This document shows positions 7,145 through 15,993 of a stretch of DNA of 64,000 bases, in pieces. Location of the stretch: positions 1-64,000 of the forward strand of contig JBBRTB010000024.1 in assembly GCA_038244815.1 (NCBI GenBank). The letters are read 5' to 3'. The stretch's first letter is position 1. The number at the start of each line of letters is the position of its first letter. Source of the DNA: DASVHS01 sp038244815 (GTDB lineage: Bacteria; Acidobacteriota; Thermoanaerobaculia; Gp7-AA8). The notes below the pieces were generated by a model that was not told where the DNA came from, ran no database searches, and saw nothing but the letters and a program-made list of their open reading frames with translations. A program made the position numbers and the translations under genes.

Positions 7145-8599
7145 TTGTTGCGTCTCAAAAGTTGGCTGCTTTCATTACTATGTTTCCTGATCGTCGCTCC
7201 AGTGGCTCTGCTGGCCCAGACCGGTATGACGGCGACGATGAGCCGGGACGAACAGCTCGGACTTCTCGCTCCGGCTGCCAGCGGCCAGACCGGCCTGTTC
7301 GAGACCGTCACTGCCGATACCCTGCGGCAGGGCGATCTCTCATTCGGGATCTACTACAACGACTACGCTCTTCTGGCCGGACCCGCTCAAGACCTTGCGC
7401 CGCTTTCGGCGCGCCGTTATCGCGACATGGGTTACGACCTGTATCGGTTGAGCGCGTCGCTCGGCTACGGAATCTCGGATCGCTGGGAAGCGAGCGTGAT
7501 GCTGCCGTGGGACCGTCTGGTCCAGAACGGCAATGACCGCGTCGGCTTCATCAACGGCTGGTTCTACCAAGGCAAATTTACCGACAGCGGAATCGGCAAC
7601 GTCCGCCTGGCCACGAAGGTCGGCTTCACCCCATCCACCGCGCCGACACGTTTCGCGTTGTCGGTGTTCGCGGATCTTCCCACCGGCAACGACAAGAGTG
7701 GCATCTCGACCGGCGGAACGGGCTTCGGCCTGGGGGCGCACTGGACGCACGGGATCGGCACCCTGGCCGCATCGTACGAGATCACGGGCGACCGTTCCGG
7801 CAGCCGCAGCAACTTCCCCGGCGCGCCGGGATCGACCGTGCAGTCGTCGAACATCCTCAGAGTCGACGGTGGCCTGAACGTTCCCCTGAGCTGGTGGCGC
7901 ACCACGAACTGGATCAGTGAGCTCAACGCGCAGGCGTATCAGGGCGGCGATCGCAACCCGAAAGCGCCGATCTTCCTAGTGACAGGGCTCCGGCACTGGT
8001 TCGGCAACAGCGGCTGGGCCGTCAACGGCGGTCTTCGCTGGAATGCGGCGAAGTTCAGCTACGACCATACGGACTGCCGCGTCACCGAACTCGATGACTG
8101 CGCTCTGACGGGCCTGGTCGGACTTACCTATTCTCCGTTCCATATGGCCGCTTTCGTGCCACCGGCCCCGCCGGCTCCGGCTCCGCCTCCGCCTCCACCG
8201 GCTCCGACACCGGTTCCGCCGCCTCCGCCTCCGGTGGCGCCGCCGCACCAGCCGCAGACGCTGCGCACCGATGAGATCCACTTCGAGCCGAACTCGGCGC
8301 GTCTGACGAACATCGCCAAGGCCATCCTCGACGATGTCGCGCTGCGCATGAAGCAGGAGCCCGCGTCGACCGCACTCGTGATCGGCTATACGGACAACCG
8401 TGAAAACACCGGTCCGAACTCGGATCTCGATCGCCGCCGCGCCGAAGCGGTGCGCGATTACCTCGTCAGCCGCCACGGCATCGACGCTTCGCGCATCACC
8501 GTCGAAGGACGCGACGCCCGCGAGCCGGTTGCCGACAACGCCACGGCTGACGGACGGCTGCGCAACCGCCGCGTGGTCATTCAGCTCATCCTGCCGTAA
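7145..8599 (+). CDS. OmpA-family outer-membrane protein with N-terminal barrel
   Basis: 484 aa if started at TTG 7145; TTG 7148 is equally possible. AGGAGGTG at 7133-7140 fixes the start here and rules out the upstream ATG at 7115, which would precede the ribosome site. Order: signal peptide (SWLLSLLCFLIVAPVALLAQ); a roughly 300-residue beta-rich region with strand-like segments (SFGIYYNDY, WEASVMLPWDRL), probably a transmembrane barrel; a Pro-rich linker; and a C-terminal OmpA peptidoglycan-binding domain (EIHFEPNSARLT, GYTDNRENTGPN, LDRRRAEAVRDYL, NRRVVIQL). It should tether the outer membrane to peptidoglycan. A perfect terminator follows. Confidence 0.9.
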   Translation: MLRLKSWLLSLLCFLIVAPVALLAQTGMTATMSRDEQLGLLAPAASGQTGLFETVTADTLRQGDLSFGIYYNDYALLAGPAQDLAPLSARRYRDMGYDLYRLSASLGYGISDRWEASVMLPWDRLVQNGNDRVGFINGWFYQGKFTDSGIGNVRLATKVGFTPSTAPTRFALSVFADLPTGNDKSGISTGGTGFGLGAHWTHGIGTLAASYEITGDRSGSRSNFPGAPGSTVQSSNILRVDGGLNVPLSWWRTTNWISELNAQAYQGGDRNPKAPIFLVTGLRHWFGNSGWAVNGGLRWNAAKFSYDHTDCRVTELDDCALTGLVGLTYSPFHMAAFVPPAPPAPAPPPPPPAPTPVPPPPPPVAPPHQPQTLRTDEIHFEPNSARLTNIAKAILDDVALRMKQEPASTALVIGYTDNRENTGPNSDLDRRRAEAVRDYLVSRHGIDASRITVEGRDAREPVADNATADGRLRNRRVVIQLILP

Positions 8600-8620
8600 C
8601 GGATTCTCTTGCCTTCACCG

Positions 8621-8653
8621 AAAGCCCCCGGCACTCCCGGGGGCTTTTCTTTT
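8621..8653 (+). terminator. Intrinsic terminator after the OmpA-family gene
   Basis: An 11-bp perfect GC-rich stem (8621-8631 with 8637-8647), a 5-nt loop and a tail TTTTCTTTT. It ends 16 nt before the next gene's ATG, so spoIID-like expression needs readthrough or a promoter inside or after the hairpin. Confidence 0.9.
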
Positions 8654-8668
8654 GCACGTGAGCCGGTC

Positions 8669-10888
8669 ATGAGACGCCTCTTCCTCGCCGTACTCGTTCT
8701 GTCGTTGTCCTCCTGTGCGACCGGTGGAGGAACGGCCAGTCCTGCGCCGCGGACCAGTCCTACGGCCGCGACAGCCGGCGGGACGTCCGTCCATCGGCTC
8801 ACCCCCGTCGACTCGGTGGCGCGCACGATCAAGGAGCCGCGCATCCGCGTGGGCCTCCTCACCGATCAGCCGGAGGTCACCTTCGAGCGCGCGGGCGGCG
8901 GCTACTCCATCGTCACCGACGCAGGAGCCTCGATCCTCAGACGCGGATTCACCGCTCATCCTCCGCTGGCCGACGCGGAGGTCCGGTACGCGGTCCAGGT
9001 GAGCACCATCTCGGACCTCAGCAGCGTCACGGCACTGACGGCGAAGCTCAAGCAGGACGTGAAGCAGCCGGTCGATGCGGTGTTCGATGCGGGGTCGGGA
9101 ACGTATCGAGTCATCGTTGGTGACTTTGCCGATCAGCAGTCGGCGGCGCCGCTCAAGGCCGATCTGGCACGCCGCGGCTACGCGGATGCATTCATCGTGC
9201 GCCGGCCTTCCGACGAGCCGTTCGAGAAGGTGCACCGGATCGTCGACGACGAAGGCGACAGCTACACGATCCACGCCGGCTCGATCCTGATTTTGCCCGT
9301 TTCCGCCGAGACCATCACGATCGGCGGGAAGCCCTATCGCGGCGGCACCCGACTCTTCATCAACTCCCGGGGCATGTACAACGTCATCAACGAGCTCGCT
9401 TTGGAGGATTACCTGTACGGTGTCGTGCCGGCGGAGATGGGGCCAAACGTCTACGACGAACTGGAAGCGCTCAAGGCTCAGGCCGTGGCGGCGCGCACCT
9501 ACGCCGCGCGTAACCTGCGCGGATTCCAGACCGAGGGCTATGACATCTGTCCCGGCCCGGCCTGTCAGGCCTACGACGGATTCTCAGGAGAGGCTGCGCT
9601 GAGCACGCAGGCCGTGAACGAGACGGGCGGCCAGGTGCTCACGTATCAGGGGAAGCTGATCGACGCGCTCTACACCTCCACATGCGGGGGCGAGACGAGC
9701 GACGTGTCGACGATGTTTCCCGGCCGCGACGAACCGTATCTCAAGCGGGCGCGTTGTGTGGAGTTGGACATGCTCACGATCGCCGGCCGGGCCGACAGCG
9801 GGGAGCTGACCGAGCAGCAGGCGGCGGCGCGGATGTTCGCGGCCGTGGCCGGCCTGCCCGCGCAGCCGTCCACCTGGGCGGCCACGGACGTCGAGCGCGC
9901 CGTCCTGGAAACGAATCGACTTACCGGAGCTTCGCTCACCGATCTTCCGAAACCACTCTCGAGCCGCCGCGGTGACGTGCTGCGCTATCTCGCGGTGCTC
10001 CTCGATCTAGACCAGAAGGCGCGTGCCACGATCCTGCCCGAGGACCGCCGCTATTTCTTCCCCGAGACGGCGTCGCCGGACCAGCAGGCCTATCTCGCCG
10101 CCGCTTTCCTCATGAAGTTCGGCGTGCTGCCGGCGCAGGAGATCGATCGCATCGATCTCTCAGCGGCCATCCCCAGAGAGGAGTTGTACGCGTTGCTCCT
10201 TTCCTGGGCGCGCGAGCATGGAACCCTCACGGAGACCTCGGGGAAGATCCTGACGCTTCAGGGACGGAGCGTCACGCTCAAGGGAGGTGGCAAGACTCAC
10301 GACTTCACGCTTCCCCTGGGGATCCCCATCTTCCGCCGCCTCGGCGACCGGCTTCAGGAGTACGCACAGGTTCCGGTGATGATCGGCGATCGCGCCTTCG
10401 TGTACTCCGGCTTCGACAAGGTTCCCGTGGCCATGATCGTTCAGGCGAACCTCGACGGCGCTTCGTTCGACCGTACCTCCAGCTTCGCGAACTGGACGCG
10501 CAGCTACCGCGCCGACGATCTGGTGTCGTCCATCAACCGCCGCAATCCGATCCAGAAGCTGATCGATCTCCGTCCCGTCACCATCGATGCATCCCATCGC
10601 ATCGCCGAGCTCGAAGTGACGGCCGAAGGAGGACGGAAGTTCACGCTGCGCGGTCTGCCCATCCGCTGGTCGCTCGGCGTTCCCGACAATCTCTTTGTCT
10701 TCGACAAAACCACGGACCCGGACGGGATGGATCGCTACACGTTTTTCGGTAAAGGCTGGGGCCACGGCATCGGGTTGTGCCAGGTCGGTTCCTACGGCAT
10801 GGCCTTTCGTGGCTGGAAGTACGATCAGATTCTCAAGCACTATTACACGGGAGTGGAGATCGTGCCGATGGCTGAGGCCTCGCGGTAA
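8669..10888 (+). CDS. SpoIID/LytB-domain lipoprotein with SPOR-like domain
   Basis: 739 aa from ATG 8669 (a TTG frame upstream lies inside the terminator). A lipoprotein signal is present: MRRLFLAVLVLSLSSC, lipobox LSSC with Cys16. Residues about 105-180 look like a SPOR peptidoglycan-binding repeat (YRVIVGDFADQQSAAPL). The SpoIID amidase-enhancer/lytic domain follows (EDYLYGVVPAEM near 245, then LKAQAVAARTYAAR, STCGGETSD). It ends with GKGWGHGIGLCQVGSYGMA near 696 and a YYTGVEI tail. It probably trims denuded peptidoglycan glycans. An insert of roughly 200 residues (390-600) splits the family core and is of unknown use. Confidence 0.88.
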   Translation: MRRLFLAVLVLSLSSCATGGGTASPAPRTSPTAATAGGTSVHRLTPVDSVARTIKEPRIRVGLLTDQPEVTFERAGGGYSIVTDAGASILRRGFTAHPPLADAEVRYAVQVSTISDLSSVTALTAKLKQDVKQPVDAVFDAGSGTYRVIVGDFADQQSAAPLKADLARRGYADAFIVRRPSDEPFEKVHRIVDDEGDSYTIHAGSILILPVSAETITIGGKPYRGGTRLFINSRGMYNVINELALEDYLYGVVPAEMGPNVYDELEALKAQAVAARTYAARNLRGFQTEGYDICPGPACQAYDGFSGEAALSTQAVNETGGQVLTYQGKLIDALYTSTCGGETSDVSTMFPGRDEPYLKRARCVELDMLTIAGRADSGELTEQQAAARMFAAVAGLPAQPSTWAATDVERAVLETNRLTGASLTDLPKPLSSRRGDVLRYLAVLLDLDQKARATILPEDRRYFFPETASPDQQAYLAAAFLMKFGVLPAQEIDRIDLSAAIPREELYALLLSWAREHGTLTETSGKILTLQGRSVTLKGGGKTHDFTLPLGIPIFRRLGDRLQEYAQVPVMIGDRAFVYSGFDKVPVAMIVQANLDGASFDRTSSFANWTRSYRADDLVSSINRRNPIQKLIDLRPVTIDASHRIAELEVTAEGGRKFTLRGLPIRWSLGVPDNLFVFDKTTDPDGMDRYTFFGKGWGHGIGLCQVGSYGMAFRGWKYDQILKHYYTGVEIVPMAEASR

Positions 10889-10919
10889 CGGGAGGCGTCG
10901 AGAAAGGGGTCGAAACGAC

Positions 10920-11729
10920 TCACGGTTCCGCGCCGAACACGAGCGTTGCCAGCGCAACAGCCACTCGATGATCGAGAGAGCCGTTCGCGGAGAGGTCGAG
11001 ATAGTCGGCTTCGCCGGTCTGGTCGGGACGCCGCACGATCACGCCGGCGGCCAGACCGCGATGGAAGATCCGGATGTTCGCTTCACGGCTGCGCTTGAAT
11101 TTGCCGATGAACTTGCGGACGACGGCGCGCCAGAACGACTCCTCGATCGCGAACGCGCTTCCGTGCTGATCGGCCGGCCAGTCGATTGACCAGCGATTGC
11201 GGCCCAGCCGCGACAGGATGCCCCGGCCGATCACGGCGATCGTTTCGCCTTCGGGTGTCCCGATGGCGAACGAGGTCGTGGGAAAGGCGAAGCGCGATTG
11301 CTGATGGACGAGGAGCGCGGGTTGATCTCCGGCGAAAAGGGTCACGCGTGTCCGAGGCACCAGGGCGGCGATGAAGCCGGCGAAGCCGGCGCTCAGGATG
11401 ATCGCGGTGATGGCCGCGCCCGTGCGGTGTTCGGCCAGGACAAACACCGCGGCCCCGATGCCGGCCACCAGCACGATGCCAGCCACGAGCGCCGCGACGA
11501 TGGTCACGATCGAGGCGAAGCCGCGATAGGTCAGCAGTACTTCGCCGTCTCCATTGCGGATATGTGCGGTTTCTCCCGCCGGGATGCCGCTCTCGAAGCG
11601 GAAGCGGGTGCTGTTGAAGGCCCGGACGTGGCCGTTCGTGACCGGTGTGTCCGAGGGAGCTGTGATCCGGCGCTCGGATGGATCGGAGGAAAGATCCTCA
11701 GTCAGAGGCTCATCCGTGCCTAGTCCGCT
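10920..11729 (-). CDS. Membrane C-terminal half of the FHA protein, in the -1 frame
   Basis: An open frame with no ATG/GTG/TTG start until GTG 11507, which falls at the edge of the first membrane helix and has no ribosome site. From the A10 tract it reads SGLGTDEPLTED, a 70-residue linker, two membrane helices (VTIVAALVAGIVLVAGIGAA and AITAIILSAGFAGFIAAL), and a roughly 135-residue soluble domain with no recognised family (SIDWPADQHGSAFAIEESFW). It joins the FHA frame (11720-12172) exactly at the A tract through a -1 shift, giving a 417-residue protein. Taken alone, GTG 11507 would give 195 aa. Confidence 0.6.
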   Translation of the reverse strand, partial: SGLGTDEPLTEDLSSDPSERRITAPSDTPVTNGHVRAFNSTRFRFESGIPAGETAHIRNGDGEVLLTYRGFASIVTIVAALVAGIVLVAGIGAAVFVLAEHRTGAAITAIILSAGFAGFIAALVPRTRVTLFAGDQPALLVHQQSRFAFPTTSFAIGTPEGETIAVIGRGILSRLGRNRWSIDWPADQHGSAFAIEESFWRAVVRKFIGKFKRSREANIRIFHRGLAAGVIVRRPDQTGEADYLDLSANGSLDHRVAVALATLVFGAEP

Positions 11730-12172
11730 TTTTTTTTTACGTCGCTCCCGCTGACTTTCTCGTGGGGCATTGTCTGCGCTCCCACTCTCTCGTGCGTGGA
11801 GGTCGGCAGCGACTCGGCGGGGGGAGCCGGCGTCGTGGTCTGCTGTTCGACCTCCGATCCCGGTGCGTCCGTCTCGGTGGGCAGCTCCTCGGAGAACCGT
11901 CCATAGCTGTTGCCCATCCGCAGTTTGGCACCGTGAGTCAGCGGGGCCACGCGCACCCGTTTGCCGTTGACGTAGGTCCCGTTGGCGCTGGCGAGATCGT
12001 GAAGCACGAAAAAACCGCGCTCGAACACGATTTCGGCGTGATGACGCGAGACCTTCGGGTCGCGCAGGATGATGTCGTTACCCGGATCCCGTCCGACCGT
12101 AAACGGCCGGTGCGTCTGGAGTCTGTAGCTTTTCTCCGTCCCGTCCAGGCCGACGAAGAAGATCTTCGCCAT
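11720..12172 (-). CDS. FHA-domain protein (N-terminal half; frame ends just after an A10 tract)
   Basis: 150 aa as read. The forkhead-associated domain spans residues about 20-90: FTVGRDPGNDI, VSRHHAEI, LHDLASANGTYVNGKRV. It carries the Gly-Arg, Ser-Arg-His and Asn-Gly residues that bind phosphothreonine. A disordered Pro/Thr/Glu linker follows, then VKKK and a stop (TAG) two codons after the A10 run. The abrupt end and the open -1 frame encoding two membrane helices suggest the full protein is an FHA-linker-membrane fusion. A TAGAAT box lies 9 nt before the ATG. Confidence 0.85.
   Translation of the reverse strand: MAKIFFVGLDGTEKSYRLQTHRPFTVGRDPGNDIILRDPKVSRHHAEIVFERGFFVLHDLASANGTYVNGKRVRVAPLTHGAKLRMGNSYGRFSEELPTETDAPGSEVEQQTTTPAPPAESLPTSTHERVGAQTMPHEKVSGSDVKKKAD
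11729..11738 (-). other. A10 tract at a frame junction (possible slippage site)
   Basis: Ten consecutive A on the coding (minus) strand, read gtA AAA AAA AAA gcg gac TAG. A -1 shift here continues as agc gga cta ggc through 269 further codons. Such tracts are known sites of ribosomal -1 shifting and of polymerase slippage. They are also typical places for homopolymer sequencing errors. Confidence 0.6.
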
Positions 12173-12181
12173 GAGGATTGA

Positions 12182-12187
12182 ATTCTA
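12182..12187 (-). promoter_or_regulatory. -10 box (TAGAAT) 9 nt before the FHA ATG
   Basis: TAGAAT on the minus strand with 9 nt to ATG 12172, so the leader would be 0-3 nt. No Shine-Dalgarno is seen. Confidence 0.5.
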
Positions 12188-12189
12188 GC

Positions 12190-12609
12190 TTACTCGCAGA
12201 CGCCGCCGCCCGCCCCCGCCCGGGGACGCTCGATCTCCACGATCAGCTCCTCGAGAGTGACCGGTTTGGTGAGCCAGGACTGGATCCGGGGGTCGCGATT
12301 CTTCGGCGGGGGTGCCGAGAGGCCGCTGATGACGATGACGGTGATGGCCGGCAGGTCTCGGGAATCGCCCAGGCGGTCGAGGACCTCGCCCCCGTCCATC
12401 AGCGGCATGATCCAGTCCAGCAGGATGACGTCCGGTTGCTCGCCGCCTGAAATGCGCTCGACCGCTTCCGCTCCGTTTGCAGCGAGCCGGACTTCGAATC
12501 CGCGCTGATTGAGTCCGATGGCGTAGAGCCGCCGGACGTCGGCGTTGTCCTCGACGATGAGGATTTTCGGCTTGCTCACGCAACGCCCGGGTGCAGGTTC
12601 CATGCGCAT
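12190..12609 (-). CDS. Stand-alone response-regulator receiver domain
   Basis: 139 aa. The receiver fold has the acidic pair (ILIVEDN), the phosphoacceptor in VILLDWIMPLMDG, Ser in VIVISGLS and Lys in WLTKP. No output domain follows, so it would act through a partner protein. The start is uncertain: ATG 12609 has a weak GAGAG upstream, while GTG 12579 (VSKPKILIV) starts right at the domain. No histidine kinase is nearby. Confidence 0.88.
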   Translation of the reverse strand: MRMEPAPGRCVSKPKILIVEDNADVRRLYAIGLNQRGFEVRLAANGAEAVERISGGEQPDVILLDWIMPLMDGGEVLDRLGDSRDLPAITVIVISGLSAPPPKNRDPRIQSWLTKPVTLEELIVEIERPRAGAGGGVCE

Positions 12610-12681
12610 CGATCTCTCGCGTTCGGCATCGGGATGAGCGCGCCCTCACGTGTGCTATCCTCCCGCGACTCTCGCGAAGCC

Positions 12682-13218
12682 ATGAACGTCAAGAAACGCC
12701 TGCTCGACGCCGCCCGGATGCATCGCGCCATCCGGCGTATGGCCATCGAAGTCGTCGAGCGCAACCGCGGCATCGACGATCTCATCATTGTGGGGATCCG
12801 CAGCCGCGGCGTGCCCATCGGCGAGCGCATGGCCAAAGAGATCGGCGAGATGGAGGGGACACCCGTTCCTTTCGGGATTCTCGACATCACGCTCTATCGC
12901 GATGACCTCACCACGATTGCGCCGCAGCCCGTGGTGAAGCCGACGAAGCTTCCCGAGCCGATCGACGACAAGATCGTGGTGCTGGTGGACGACGTGCTCT
13001 ACACCGGACGCACGGTACGCGCGGCGCTCGACGCGCTCATCGATTTCGGCCGGCCCAAAGCCGTGCAACTGGCCGTGCTGATCGACCGCGGCCACCGCGA
13101 GCTGCCCATTCACGCCGATGTCATCGGCAAAACCGTTCCCACTGACGCAAACGAAGTGATCAAGGTCAAGCTCGTGGAGACGGACGGCGAAGACGAAGTG
13201 TTGATCATGGAGAAGTGA
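12682..13218 (+). CDS. pyrR: PyrR: pyrimidine operon regulator / uracil phosphoribosyltransferase
   Basis: 178 aa from ATG 12682 (MNVKKRLLDA); the longer frame from 12634 is not conserved. The phosphoribosyltransferase fold has the PRPP loop VVLVDDVLYTGRTVRAALDAL and the PyrR signature GIRSRGVPIGERMA, RDDLTTIAPQP and DRGHRELPI. PyrR binds pyr mRNA as UMP rises and also makes UMP from uracil and PRPP. It heads a pyrR-pyrB-pyrC run. I see no clear PyrR RNA-binding anti-antiterminator upstream of it; a 21-bp palindrome lies between pyrR and pyrB. Confidence 0.95.
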   Translation: MNVKKRLLDAARMHRAIRRMAIEVVERNRGIDDLIIVGIRSRGVPIGERMAKEIGEMEGTPVPFGILDITLYRDDLTTIAPQPVVKPTKLPEPIDDKIVVLVDDVLYTGRTVRAALDALIDFGRPKAVQLAVLIDRGHRELPIHADVIGKTVPTDANEVIKVKLVETDGEDEVLIMEK

Positions 13219-13221
13219 GAA

Positions 13222-13242
13222 CCGGGTTGCCAGGCAACCTGG
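13222..13242. promoter_or_regulatory. 21-bp palindrome between pyrR and pyrB
   Basis: Two 10-nt arms mirror around a central A (core GGTTGCC-A-GGCAACC, with one G:T pair further out). The one-base centre makes it a poor RNA hairpin as drawn, so a DNA operator is possible. It lies between the pyrR stop and pyrB, 18 bp before the pyrB ATG. Confidence 0.4.
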
Positions 13243-13260
13243 TGTCCGGCACCCCCGCGA

Positions 13261-14205
13261 ATGCGCACGCAAAGCACATCACTCCGATCCAAAGACCTCC
13301 TCGGCATCGAGACGCTCACTCCCGAAGAAATCACACTCATTCTCGACACGGCTGAAGGCTTCAAGGAAGTCAGCGAGCGGCCGGTGAAGAAAGTGCCGGC
13401 GCTGCGGGGCCAGCTGGTGATCAACCTCTTCATGGAGGCGTCCACGCGCACGCGCGTGTCGTTCGAGATCGCGGAAAAACGTCTCTCCGCGGACACGCTG
13501 AGCTTCGCCGCCTCAGGATCGTCGGTCGAAAAGGGCGAGACCCTGATCGACACGGCTCGGAACCTCATGGCCATGCATCCCGACATGATCGTGATCCGGC
13601 ACAAATATCCCGGTGCCCCGAAGATGCTGGCCGAGCGTCTCCCGGCCTCGATCGTCAACGCCGGGGATGGAGCACACGAGCATCCCACGCAGGCTCTCCT
13701 CGACGCCTTCACCATCCGCGAGCGACTGGGGCGTCTCAAGGGTGTGAATGTCTCGATCATCGGCGACATCGCCCACTCGCGCGTGGTGCGATCGAACATC
13801 CATCTCCTGACGAAGATGAACGCAAAGGTGACGCTGGCCGCACCGCCGACGCTCATGCCGGCGGAGATCGAAAAGATGGGTGTGCGCGTCGTGCAGTCGC
13901 TCGATGAAGCCGTCCAGGGCGCGGACGTGGTGATGATGCTGCGCATTCAGCTGGAACGCCAGGGTAAGCTCAGCTTTCCGTCACTGCGCGAGTACTACAA
14001 CACCTTCGGGCTGACTCCTGACCGGCTGCGACGCGCCAGGCAGGGAGTCATCGTCATGCATCCCGGTCCGATGAACCGGGGCGTGGAGATCGCATCCGAC
14101 GTCGCCGACGGGCCGTACTCGGTGATTCTCGATCAGGTCACGAACGGCGTGGCCGTACGCATGGCGGTGTTGTATCTACTGGCGGGAGGACATCCTGCGG
14201 AGTGA
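13261..14205 (+). CDS. pyrB: Aspartate carbamoyltransferase catalytic chain
   Basis: 314 aa, normal length. The carbamoyl-phosphate site STRTR is at 61-65 (MEASTRTRVSFE). The HPTQALLD motif is near 141, with the aspartate-side region MMLRIQLER near 225 and HPGPMNRGVE near 265. It makes carbamoyl-aspartate in de novo pyrimidine synthesis. No pyrI regulatory chain is adjacent. The next gene, pyrC, starts 12 bp after the stop, as in many PyrR-controlled operons. Confidence 0.97.
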   Translation: MRTQSTSLRSKDLLGIETLTPEEITLILDTAEGFKEVSERPVKKVPALRGQLVINLFMEASTRTRVSFEIAEKRLSADTLSFAASGSSVEKGETLIDTARNLMAMHPDMIVIRHKYPGAPKMLAERLPASIVNAGDGAHEHPTQALLDAFTIRERLGRLKGVNVSIIGDIAHSRVVRSNIHLLTKMNAKVTLAAPPTLMPAEIEKMGVRVVQSLDEAVQGADVVMMLRIQLERQGKLSFPSLREYYNTFGLTPDRLRRARQGVIVMHPGPMNRGVEIASDVADGPYSVILDQVTNGVAVRMAVLYLLAGGHPAE

Positions 14206-14217
14206 TTTGAAATTCGC

Positions 14218-15527
<1,310 letters not shown>

Positions 15528-15531
<4 letters not shown>

Positions 15532-15908
15532 AGCGGATCGTGGTCGTGGACGATTCGCCCGCCTTCTGCGACCTCTGGTCGAACTTCATCGCCCAGCGCT
15601 ACGCGGACGTGGCCACGGTGGAGACCTACGGGCATCCCTACGACGCGCTGCCGAAGATCGACGCGTCGATCGACCTCCTGATCGTCGATCTGGAAATGCC
15701 GGGCATGGACGGAAAGAAGTTCGTCGAGTATGCGCGGCAGAAGGGACTGCAGGCCCGTCGCATCGTGGTGACCTCGTCGCACTCGGCCGAGGAACTGCAC
15801 GAGCGGTTTCGGATCGGCGAGACCATCGCGGTGATCAACAAAACGGATCCGAAGCAGCAGGAGGCCTTCCTCATGATTCTCGACTCCGTGGCTCGCCGCA
15901 AGTCGTGA
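15528..15908 (+). CDS. Stand-alone receiver domain coupled to pyrC
   Basis: 126 aa from ATG 15528, overlapping the pyrC stop by 4 nt. Receiver motifs: IVVVDDS (acidic pair), LLIVDLEMPGMDG (phospho-Asp), IVVTSSHS (Ser/Thr) and VINKTDP (Lys). No output domain. It lies between a pyrimidine enzyme and a PilT ATPase; a role with the motility ATPase is more natural than one in pyrimidine synthesis, but this is inference from position only. Codon use matches the neighbours. Confidence 0.9.
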
Positions 15909-15978
15909 CGAATGAGGGATAAGCGAGGTCCATCGGTGTTTTGTGATCCTTCCAGCGTCGCTGGAACGTCATCCTTCG

Positions 15979-15984
15979 TATAAT
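15979..15984 (+). promoter_or_regulatory. -10 box (TATAAT) 9 nt before the pilT ATG
   Basis: Consensus TATAAT with 9 nt to ATG 15994. No good -35 at 16-18 bp and no Shine-Dalgarno, which points to a leaderless or very short-leader pilT transcript separate from the pyr operon. Confidence 0.55.
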
Positions 15985-15993
15985 CGAACGGCA

